64,000 bases of DNA from Stercorarius parasiticus (Eukaryota; Chordata; Aves; Charadriiformes; Stercorariidae): the NCBI GenBank assembly GCA_013396915.1, contig VWZL01000612.1, positions 4,848-68,847 of the forward strand, read 5' to 3'. The translations under genes and the position numbers were made by a program. Positions 1 to 22,700 of this stretch are shown piece by piece. Position 1 is the stretch's first letter; every line of letters begins with the position of its first letter. The notes under the pieces are model-generated. The model made no database searches. It saw nothing but the letters and a program-made list of their open reading frames with translations, and was not told where the DNA came from.

Positions 1-81
1 GCCGAGAGGGGAACTGGGACCCGCCCCGCTCCGCCCCGAGACACGGCACCAGGAGGGAGAACCGGGCACCGGCAGCCCGGG

Positions 82-1250
82 ATGGTACCTGCATCCTTGT
101 ACGAGTACCCGCATCCCGGTACGGGTACCTGCATTCCAGTACGGTACCTGCATCCCTGTACAGCTCCGTGCATCCCCGGTATGGGTACCTGCATCCCGGT
201 ACTGGTATTCATATCCTGGTATGGTACTTGCATCCCAGTGCGGGTATCCACATCCCAGTACGGTACCTGCATCCCGGTACAGCTCTGTGCATCCCCAGTA
301 CAGCTACCAGTATAGGTATGTGTATCCCAGTGTGGTTACTTGCATCCCTGTATGGGTATCTGCATCCTGGTATGGCACCTGCATCCTGGTACAGCTACGT
401 TCATCCCTGTATGGTACCTGCATCCCAGTACTGGTACCCACATCCCAGTACAGTACCTGCATCCCAGTACAACTGCGTGCAATCCCAGTATGGGTACCTG
501 CATCCTAGTACTGGTATTTATATGCTGGTAGGGTACCTGCATCCCGATACAGTACCTGCATCCCGGTACTGGTACTGGTACCCACATCCCGGTACCTGCA
601 TCCCAGAATGGGTATCTGCATCCCAGTACAGGAACCTGCATTCCATTTACAATACCCATATCCCGGTACTGGTCCCTGCATCCCAGTAAGGGTACCTGCA
701 TCCTGATACTGGTACCCACATCCTGGTACAGTACCTGCATCCCGGTACTGGTACTGGTACCCACATCCTGGTATGGCACCTGCATCCCAGTATGGGCATC
801 TGCATCCCAGTGGTGGTACCCACATCCCAGTACAGTACCTATATCCCAGTCTGGTACCTTCATCCGAGTACAGTATCTGCATCCCAGTCTGGCACCTGCA
901 TCCCAGTACTAGTTCCCACATCCTGGTGCCCAGTTTGATACCTGCATCCCAGTACTGGTACCCACATCCCAGAACAGTACCTGCATTCTGGTACAGTATC
1001 TGTATCCCAGTACTGGAACCCACATTCCATTTACAGTACCTGCATTCCAGTACTGGTACCCACATCCCGGCATGATGCCTGCATCCCAGTACAGTACCTG
1101 CATCCTGGAATATGTTTTGGCATCACAGGACAGCACCTGTATCCTGCTACAGGAATCTGTATCCTGGTATGTTACCTTCATCCCAGTATGGGTATCTGCA
1201 TCCCAGGATAGCACCTGCATCCCAGCATGGGTATACCAGCATCCCAGCAC
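82..1250. repeat. GTAC-rich minisatellite, unit about 20 bp
   Basis: This is a long tandem array of degenerate units of about 18-22 bp built on the pattern GGTACCTGCATCCCAGTACT. GTAC palindromes recur roughly every 10 bp. By eye there are somewhat under 60 copies, and divergence rises after about 1080, where the array fades into unique sequence. The units rarely contain stop codons in several frames, so long but meaningless reading frames appear on both strands. I see no gene in it. Confidence 0.9.
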
Positions 1251-4100
1251 CAGCTACCTGTGGAATCTGACTCAGGTGTCTGCAAACTATTCCCGCACCC
1301 TGACCCTGTCACCCGCAGGCTGGCCGAGGTCTGGGCACGTCCCCCATGGGTGCTCCGGATGGCATGGGACACACAGTGCCTCCAGTGCTGGCACCTGCCC
1401 CAGCACGGAGCACACGGGGCAGCCAGGCACCGGGCACCATGAGCTGGCACCCTTTACATGATGCACACAGCGGCACGGGGCCAGACCTGCTGCCCCCGAG
1501 TCCCCATGCGGGGTGGCATGTCCCCAGTCCCCTGGCCTCAGCCCCACTGCGAGTGCCAGGGGGGCTCTGGGCTTCACAGCTCAGCTGTGGCACGGGGCTG
1601 TCCCCATGCCTGGGTGGCAGCAGGCTGCGGTGACGCCAGGCAGAGATGCCAGGCAGCGGCGACAATGCCCAGGCTTCTTCCTTGGGGACACCCCAACACA
1701 GTGCGTGTGGCTCCGGCACTATTAATACGTGCGGCGGCACGTGGACGTGCTGCTCCCGTGGGGCCCAGCCTGGTTTGGACTCACTAGGGAGCACCGCGTG
1801 TCCCATACACCTTGGCATGGCCTCCTCTGCAGGCACGGAGGTACCGGCCACGCTCCCTTCCTGCCCTGGCACCTCTGGATGCCCCGGTTTGCCATGGTGG
1901 GAACGGTCTCCACTCCCAGAGAGGTGCTGGGAAAAGGCTTTTCCCCAGTTGCACCCACATTCCCAGTGCCCAGCACCCGCAGCTGAGCCTGCAGAGACAG
2001 AAATAGCGGAGGGAGAAGCTGCCAGGGGGAAATGGGAGCAGGGAGGGGAGGTGGCACAGCCCCCGGAGCTGCGGGGGGGAGGGGGCTGCAGGGAAGCGGG
2101 GAGCCCCCAACCCTGTGTGGGGACAGGGACACAGCGCCACCGCTACCAGGGACAGCCACCTCTGCCCACAAGATCCCACCAGAGCGACACGGGGACCCAC
2201 CACCTCCTTCCCTGTCTCTCCCTGCTGGATGGCACTTGTTGCTTGGGTGTCCCCGAGCACCACAGAACCCTGGGCCTCATCCCCCAGGGCTGGGCTTCAG
2301 CTCCTGCCCTAAATTCCTGTAAGTGTCCCCAAAACTGTGTGGGCAGCCCAGGCCCTTGGGGGTTGCCTTGTTCACACCACAGCCAAGGGAGGACCCGGGC
2401 TTCGCAGGAGCCAGGAGACGCAGGACAACGGCGGGCAAGTGGAAAGTGTGTAAAAATTTATTTTCACGTAGAGAACAAACCCCCTAAAACGGTATGGCTT
2501 TGCCAGACAGGGAGCAGTGCCGGGAGCAGGGTCAGAGCACCAGACACGGGTGGGGACACGGAAACACCAGGGCCAGTAGCAAGGGTGATGGCAGCTGGTG
2601 CCCGACTGGCCCTGGCCGCTCAGTGCTGGGGACCAGGCACCAGCGGGATGGGGACACCACCCTGGGTCTGCCCCGTAAAGAGATGCTGGCTGCTCCCTTG
2701 CGGCTTCTCACCCCCCTCACCAGCTCCAGGCCACAATAAAAAGTTTAAAATAGACAAAACATACAGAAAAGGAGCTCCAGCTTTTTGCCTCGGCGCTGCC
2801 CTACCAGCTGCCTGCAAATAAACCTACCCTGAGTGTGCTCCAAATGCCTAAGAGCGAGTGTCACTGAGTCAGGAGCGGACCCGGGCCCTCCCCCAGGCAG
2901 AATGGGAGCCCCAGGGGTCGGGGGGAGCCGAGCAGGGAGGCCAGCACAGCTTGCCCTTGCTCTCTGGGACTCGGAGACAAGGACGCTGCGGGACTCCGGC
3001 GCCGGATTTGTGCTGGGCTGAAGTCATGGCAGCTGCCTGGCAGCTAAGGCCGGCGAGGAAAGAGCTTCCAGTGGTACCAGGAGATGCAACGCCCAGAGCC
3101 CAGGGCTCCGGGACAGCCTTGGCGCAGCCAGCGCCTCACCGAGGGGACAGCAGGACAAGAACAGGCCCTATGGCATGGCGTGGCACCAGCTCAGCGATGG
3201 CACTGCCAGGAAAGGCCATGGGCCTGCCCTCAGGAGCGCAGCGGGCACCCTATGCCCTCGCAGGCCTCCTTAGCTCACCAAGGCTACTGGGGTGCTGAGA
3301 ATACTGGTGGCCATGGAGGGGGTAGGGAGGGGACATGCCACGCAGCCGGGCAGGGGAGGAGGGCAGCCGGGCCGAGAGCCTGGCACGCTGCAGGGCTCCG
3401 AGTATTTTTGCGCAGAAACAAGAGAGAGAAGGCGCCTGAGAGAGATGCCGGGTATTGCTCCCCCCTGCCTCGCAGACGGGGTTGGGGGCTGCAGCCACAG
3501 CGTCCCAGCAGGAGGGACCCCAAAACACAGGGGGGTGTAAGCACCTGGCCCCCCACAGCTGCCTTCCCCAGCGCTGGCTGAGGGAAGCAGGGACAGAAGA
3601 TGGACATGTGTCCCCGGGGACTGAAGCCGTGAGCCCATTCCACAGCTCTGCTGCTGCTGGAGGCCCCAGCGTCTCCGGGAGTGTTGCCTCCCCCCCGCCC
3701 CCGAATTGAGGGTACCAGCACAGCCCTCCGGGGAAGGGATGTGCCCGGCCCAACAGATACTGAAACACTCACGTTTGAGCTTAAAAACGAACGTTAAAAA
3801 AAAAAATATTAACAGAATAAAAGATGGGGATGATCCTCCAGCTGCTGGTGAGGCGGAGCCGCCAGGTAGAGCTGCATGGCCCCCCCGCCACGGCTGGGCA
3901 GGAGGTGGCAGAGACTGGCAGGTGCCAGGGGACCTATCCTGCTGGTGCTGGGAAGTCCAGTTTCACTGGTCCTGCAATCCAGGCTGGGGGGAGAGGGAGG
4001 ATTTCCCACCAGGGACCACCTTGAGGCAGGGCCCCTCACCGGGGCGTCGTTGGGGACAGGGAGGCTTCTGTCACGGGGAAGACAGGGTGGAGGGCGACTC
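1251..4100. other. GC-rich flank downstream of RHOT2, no supported gene
   Basis: I recognise no conserved protein in these 2.85 kb on either strand. In human the gene after RHOT2 is RHBDL1, but I see no rhomboid-like exon. The stretch could partly be a long RHOT2 3' UTR, since a minus-strand AATAAA lies at 2457-2462 and I see no canonical one nearer the stop codon. Plus-strand AATAAA hexamers occur near 2735 and 2817, but no plus-strand coding exon accompanies them. Confidence 0.5.
2457..2462 (-). terminator. Candidate poly(A) signal AATAAA (minus strand)
   Basis: The plus strand reads TTTATT here, so a minus-strand transcript carries AATAAA in an AT-rich patch of an otherwise GC-rich flank. 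It is the first canonical hexamer I found on the minus strand after the RHOT2 stop codon at 4101. It may end a 3' UTR of about 1.65 kb, or belong to an unseen transcript. Confidence 0.35.
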
Positions 4101-16057
<11,957 letters not shown>

Positions 16058-16509
16058 CTGGGCTAGGAAAGAAAGGGAAGACGTTGGCACCGGCACGGCG
16101 ATGGGAGCCAGTAGCCAGCGGGAATCACACCCACAGGGCACCGGGGCGGGGCGGCCCGCGGGCGACGGGGCCGGCGGTATCCGTGCCCTGCGGGGAGCCT
16201 CGGGGGTGGAGGCCGGTAGAGCGGCTCAGCACTTCAGCCCGGGGGCTGCTGGAGGGAACCCACGGGAAAGGCCCCGCCCGCAGGAACCGCCAGAAACGGT
16301 GGCTGGACGGCACCGCTGCCGGGGCCGTCACAGCGCGGGTCAGGTCTCNNNNNNNNNNNNNNNGGGCCGCCGCCGCGCCCCCCCCGCCACTTCCGGCCAC
16401 ACCAGCGAGCGGCGGCGCAGAGCGGCGCGGGCAGAACGGCGCCCCCTGGCGGGCGGGGGCGGCGCACAGACCCACCCCACACACACCTCCCGGCTTCAGC
16501 TTTCAATGT
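16058..16509 (-). promoter_or_regulatory. RHOT2: GC-rich RHOT2 5' region (putative CpG-island promoter)
   Basis: This very CpG-rich segment between RHOT2 exon 2 and the WDR90 poly(A) site must hold RHOT2 exon 1 and its promoter, unless exon 1 lies inside WDR90. It contains the 15-N gap at 16349-16363. I could not find an exon encoding the expected start and GEAQ P-loop half, so that sequence is probably lost in the gap. Confidence 0.5.
16349..16363. other. Assembly gap of 15 N
   Basis: A run of 15 N sits inside an extremely CpG-rich stretch. The true missing length is unknown. RHOT2 exon 1 is the likely casualty. Confidence 0.98.
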
Positions 16510-16515
16510 TTTATT
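16510..16515 (-). terminator. WDR90: WDR90 poly(A) signal AATAAA
   Basis: The plus strand reads TTTATT, giving AATAAA on the minus strand about 250 bp after the WDR90 stop codon, followed by an A/T-rich tract. It is the first canonical hexamer after the stop, so the WDR90 3' UTR should end near 16490. Confidence 0.75.
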
Positions 16516-16764
16516 AGTAAAAAAACAAAAACAAAACAAAAAGGCAAATAGAGTCTGTAAAACACATCGCACAACCGGCCGGGCCTGGCCAACGGGCCCG
16601 CCGCCGCGTCCGGCCCCCGCAGCCCGGGCGGGGAGCGCAGGGTAAGGCTGAGGCCTGGTTGGGGCCTAAACCAGGGCCTCGCCTAGGAGCGGGGGGCCAG
16701 CCCAAGGGAGTCGGGGCCCGGCTGCCCCGCTGGAGAGGCGCCGCTGGTCCAGGGGCCTGCCGGC

Positions 16765-19700
16765 TCAACTGGCCGTGAGCTCCCAGAGGAGGACGGCGCT
16801 GTGGGAGGCCGTGAGGAGGCGGCGGCCGGAGGGGGCGAAGCGGCAGAGGTGGACGGTGTCATCATGGCCGGCGTAGTCCTGCGCCTCACTGGAGGGGCAG
16901 CGCAGCAGCCGCAGGAGCCGTTCTGTGGGGAAAGGAGGGGGCTCAGTGCTGGGGAGAGGGGGCTCCAGCACCATGGGGGTTGTCCCTGCCATCAGCACTG
17001 TCCCCGGTCACCCCCTGGGCCCTCTGTCCCCTGCTGAGTCAATATGCTAAGCAACAGGAGAGGGCTTCTTGGCAAAGCAAGCAGGCAATTAACAGCTGGT
17101 AATGGGGAGGGTGCGGGACAGGGCAGCTCCACACTGTGTGTCAGACTCACATTGCAGCCTGCAATGCCGAGGCAGGCACGGAGCTCACCCCGCTCTCAGG
17201 AGCTGCTGTCAGAGTGGGATGGACATAAGCGCTGCCTCCTCAAGCAGATACAAACAGCTGCAGGAGCAAAGCGCCCCTGACAGGAGAAGGGTGCTGACTG
17301 TCCCAGTGCTGGGGGAAGGTCCCTTGTGCCTCCTGGGCTGTAGCTCACACAGCCACAGAGCTGTTCACTTGTAAATGGAGATGAAGACAGCCCTACGGAC
17401 CCCAAGGAGTCATTCCAGTGACAAATCTTGCTCGTTGACAAATGGGACTGAGCTCATGCATCTTGTTCCTGAACTATGAGTCTTCCACAGCTTTCTCCTT
17501 GCCTGACACATACCCTGCCCCAGAGCAGGGCAGCTACTCGCAGTCTGCTGCTCCCGTAGCTCCCAAGGAAAAAAGACACTTGGTTCCCCCACCCACTCGC
17601 AGGAAGAAGGGGAGATCCCTCCCCACCAAAGGCAACCTGGGGACAAGGCAGCCTGGGCAGCAGGGCCTTTGGTACTCACCACCGAAGCCGACTGCCATAA
17701 AGCATGCAGCAGGAGACAGGCTCAGGGATGTGGCAAAGTACGGCAAAGAGATCTTCTCAACTACCTGCGGTCCAGCAAGAGAAACACACCAGCACCTCAG
17801 AAACGAGCAGGCAGGAGACCAGAGCTGCTGCAGGGACAGTCGTTAGGAGGCTAAAGGGCTCCTCTCAAAGGGGAGGCTGACAGATGCACAGCACCTCTCT
17901 GAGCTCGGAAACCTGCCAGAGGCATCGACTTTGCAGAGGAGACTCAACTCAAAGATTTAGAGCTCGTTAGCGCTCCTGACAGCGAACACCTTCCCCTCCA
18001 GTGGGATGGAGAGGTGGCAGGGCAGCAGCAGGGACTGGCAGCTTGCCCAGACGCAGCCTGAGGCAGGGGCAGGGCCCCGCCGCTCACCAGTTACCTGGGC
18101 CAGACTCTGACTTTCTGAGAAGAAAATCTGTTGCCCTGAGCAGCTGCAGGGGCACAAGTACCTGTTTCTTACGCAGACTGTAAAACAAGGCTTCCTTCTG
18201 CATCCCAAAGCCGACATAGACCAGGGTACCAGGTTCCCAAGGGCAGAAGGCAGCCAGGCTGGGCGGGAGGCTGCCGAGGCCCTGGTGGGGGAAACCAAAG
18301 GGAACAAAACTGAGGTTAGCTTCTCCAGCCTGACCCAACACAGCGAAGACAAAAGGAGAGCATGGAGGGACACCAGCCCTTGGGCTGCGGGTGTCCGAGC
18401 AGTGGGAAATTAGTATGATGGAGGCTATTTCCTCCCTCTTGCATTGCCATCTCAGACATTCTCATGGCAAAGAAGCAGGGAGTGTCCATGGGAACCTGAA
18501 GCAAATTGTTTACTGTCATAGGAGCGGGACACGTGAGGTTCCAACAGGTTGAATTTCCGCTGAGGCATTATTGCTACGTGGGCTTGAAGGTGGGATTGGG
18601 TTATGGATCAGTTTAACACAAGAAAATAGGGCCCAGAAGATAGATCTTTAGTGGTGGATGCAAGATGAATCCTTCCCCTGTTCACTGTGGGGAGACCTGT
18701 AGTGAGTTTCCTTCATGGAGAGGAAAACAATCGTTTTGGAAACAAACAGAAGAAACATTGACAGAACCCAACTGCTGTATGGACCTGGACGGTGCTTGGC
18801 CCTGAGGGTGGCAGGCTGAGGCACCTCTGCTTGCTCCCCAAAAAAGACCCAGCTCCCTTCTGCATGCCAGTGTCACCCGTACTGGGGACCATCTCCACAT
18901 CCTCTCCGATACAGACCCTCCTCCCGTTCTAGCAGGTGTCCCGCTGCCCAAATCCCACACCTGGGTGGGAGCCCAAGCATTCTGCAAAGCTTCACAGACA
19001 CGCGGGGCTCGAGTATGTGGCTCTGTGAACCCAGGACTGGGCTCCTGGCCCTGAATATTCATGCTCTTTGGGAGTGTCAAAGTTAGCAGCACGCTCATAA
19101 TTAGATCTCTCTTCTGCACGCTGTGCTCGCTGCTGCCTGCGCTCTGTTTTGCGTAGCAGGGGGGTGTCAGCTCTTTGCAGATGCAGTTTTTGACTCCTTG
19201 CGCTTACAAAGTCAGTGCTTTCCCGGGGGTTAGGCACTGCTGCAATTCCCGCTGCCTTTCGACAGGCAAGAATGTGCACTGACAAGATACTATGAAGATG
19301 ACTTTCCTAAGCACACGCTCTCTTTGGCCCCATCCCGCTCAGAGCCTTGAAGCATCCCTCCCCCAGCTCGGCTGGTGTCGAGACCCACGCCACGAGCGGG
19401 CAGGGGCTGGCAGGTGCCACGCTTACCTCAGGGCTGGCAGGAGCCGGGAAACTGAGCCAGTCAAGGAGCTCACACTTATCCTTCAGCCAGTCGGAGGCCC
19501 AGACACTGACTCGTCGGTCCGAGCTGGTGGCCAGCCAGAGCTCAGCTCCTTCCACCCCAAAGTCCCGGTACTACAGAAGATAAAAACAATGCTGTTAACT
19601 CTGGCAGTACAGAAGCTTCGAAGAAAACTGCTACTAGAGCTGGTGGGAACACAGGCCTTATGCGGTAGGGGATCAACACCAGGATTAACCTCCATTAAAG

Positions 19701-22700
19701 TCACTTAGAATAAAATAGGACAAGGAAGCTGTGGTATCGGAACCGGTGGTACACTCTGGGTTGAAAGTGCCAGCAGAAGAGGCTGCTGAAAGAGGGGTGA
19801 GCACCTGGCTGGAACAACACAGATCTCTTTCCCAAACGCCCTCCAGATCTGCCCATCTCCCAGGAGAGTGCCTGCAGATATTGTATGTCCCCTAACAAAG
19901 TCCTTCACCTAAAACCGAGGAGGATCTCCTAAGTCTAGGATTACCAGGGAACACAGCCTTGCAGCACGGATGATTTTAAAGCCTGAGAATTTAGGCTAAA
20001 TTATTCTCATTTCTGCTGCATGAAGGAAAAAGACTCTCCGTGAAGAGAAGGACAAAGGAGATGCTAAAACCATCACACTGCTGCACAACCAAGTCTTCCT
20101 AGCTCCACAGAGGAACCAGCTACACACGGGAGGCCAGGCTGCCAAGGAGCGATGTGGGGCAAGCACGCCGAGCCCTTTCTTGGGGGCACAGGGGCTGACA
20201 GCTCACAGCCCAGGCTGCTTTTAAGGGGTGAGAGAGCCCGTGGCACAGGCACACATCACACCTGCGTGCAGTGTGTCTACAACAGCCAACAAAGGTCCCC
20301 CCGCCCGCAGGCACAGCGTCACTCGGGATCGCACCTGCAACACTCGCGGCTTTACAACACTGAAGACATCCTTGGAAAAACTGAAGAGAGGTTACTGGCG
20401 GGGATGGGGGCCTGAAGAGGAAAGGCGAGGGACAGTGAAGCAAACTTGTTGACTGATCTGGCCACACTGCTGCAGTGACACACAGGGAACTTGCTCCTGC
20501 GCAGCACCGGGGCAGAGGGGGAGGTCTCACCTGCTTCCTGGTGCACTGGAGGACAGTGATGGGGGAGCCTTTGTGCTCAGCGAGGATGTGGATTGTCATT
20601 CCGGTGCGAGGGCTGCTGACAGCCACGAGCCCATCCTTGCCTCCTGATAGGATCATCTCTCCTGTGGGCAGAGGAGAGAAAAGAATGGGACACTTCTTGT
20701 AGAAGAAAAAGCCCATAGCAGAAAAGTCCAAGATCGTGGGATACCAGTGTCCCCAAACACCGTGAGAAGCTGGGAACATCTGAGTCAAGGGCTGGGTAAG
20801 GTGAGATGTCTCGGAGACACCCACTAAAACACTGCACTGAAGAAGAGCTGCTGCAGATTATAAGCAGGAGGACACAAAGGCACGTTTGTTGTACCCAAAC
20901 CCCTTTGCTATACCATTGCCAGTACACCTCCTGTGTCCCATTTACCACGCACTCAGCTGGCAGCTACCAGAGCTCATTGATGCAAGTTCTCTGGTTCTCC
21001 CTGGCTGCAGGTTTTTGGGCAGGTCAGCAGTACAGAGAGCAGCTGGAGGTCAGGGTAACCCAGGCACAACCAAACCGCAATCCCCGAGGCAACATCTCCC
21101 CGCCATTACAACGGGCAGCCTCACCGTCTGTGGAGTAGGCAATTGCCGTCAGCGCAATGGCATGGGGGTGCATTTTCAGCTCCATCTCTGTCCTGGAAAT
21201 GCTGAAGACGCGGATGGTGCCATCGCTGTAGCCTGCCACTATGTGCTGGCTCTCAGCTCCCCACGCAACGACGGGACGGGGCTTCCAGGCCAGGCACTGG
21301 CAACTCTGCAAAGCAACCAGGGCAGAGACCCAATGACACAGCGAAGAGAGCAAGCACACTACAAACTCCATCTGCAAGTATTTATCCAACTTTAGTCTGC
21401 TCCACAAAGACACAGCAGTCCTTGCAATCCCAAGCAGTGGACTGTGCCCTCTACCAAGAGGAAAATCTTGACGTACCCCAAACAATTACCTGGTTGAGCA
21501 CCTGGAACTGTACCACCAGCTCCATGCTGCCCAGAGACCAAATCCTCACGCTGCCATCTTCCCCGCACGTTGCGCAGTGAGTCTCGTCGGGGCTGAAGCA
21601 CACTTCAGTCACCTGCAGTGTGAATGGAGATGGGGAACTGGGGCCCTACAAACGCCGCAGCTGGGAGGACATCAGCTCCTCTGCCTTCTCATCCCCTAGG
21701 ACCCCTCTCATGGGACACATCAAACAAGCAGCCCCAGACCTAAAGGAAGGTGGGGTGCTTTGGTTTGGTGCTTAGATCTCGGGCTGACAACTAGGCTTGT
21801 AACGGAAACCAGTAAACCTAACCCCAAAGCTGGGACCAGGCGCTATGCAACATAGGTGTAAGTAGAATACCTTCTCCTCTATCATTTGAAATCTTTCTGT
21901 AGCATAAAGGTACCCCAGAGCAACAGCAAAATTCAAACCAGTCATTCTTCATCTGTTTTGGTTTTTTTTTGGTTTTTTTTAAACGTTTTAGGCAAAGGAA
22001 ACATTATCCAGTATGAATGCACAGCTAGCACACAGAAGGCAGGCAGCAGTTGCAGCACTCGGGAATGAAGCCTTAGTGACTGCAAACAACATTCTTCCCC
22101 TCCAGCAGAAAGGCCCACCGCTGCTCCCAGGCGGAGGCTGTTAAACACCTGAGGCTAGAGCGGATGAGCTCAGACTTCTTGAAATTAGACTCCTCAGGAT
22201 GCAGAGTTCTCTCTAGACTCCTCCGTGTGTCCTGTCGGCACTAGCGAGCCCTGCAGCTGCCTAACCTCTCCCGCAGCCAGACCAGGGAATGCTTCTGCAG
22301 CCCCCACAGGCTTCCCAGAGCATGGAGAGCACACACAGCACTCACTGCTCCGTGGGACAAATCACCCCAGCCCAGCTCCTCTAACCTTGTTCTTGTGGCC
22401 GCTGATTAGTCGGATGCTTGTGCTCTCCGTCCAGTTGACATACCACAGCGTTCCTGCCGTGGTGCCCACAATTCCCATTTCTAGAGAGTCATCAAAGGCT
22501 GCACTGACTATTGTCCCGTCGAGGGTAATCTCGTGTTCTAGCAGGACTGAGCTAGACCTGGGGGAAAGGAGGATGCAAGAGGGACTGGCTCGACTGTTGG
22601 AACAGCCACTCCGCCTCCTTTAAATGCAATTTTCTAATAAGCCCAGTCATGTATTTACAGCTAAATGGCTCGATGAGGTGCTCCTGTACCTTCAACAGTG

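Noticed and set aside
82..1461. Several open frames of 77-186 codons on both strands
   Set aside because: They are products of the tandem repeat, whose unit lacks stops in several frames. The proteins are just repeats such as YLHPGTG and match nothing.
1646..2821. A 391-codon plus-strand open frame
   Set aside because: It is Pro/Gly/Ser/Cys-rich with no recognisable domain, lies in GC-rich sequence where stops are rare, and overlaps equally long frames in other phases.
3250..3772. Overlapping minus-strand frames of 120-170 codons downstream of RHOT2
   Set aside because: Three overlapping phases are open at once, which fits GC bias. There is no homology and no rhomboid (RHBDL1) or U-box (STUB1) motif.
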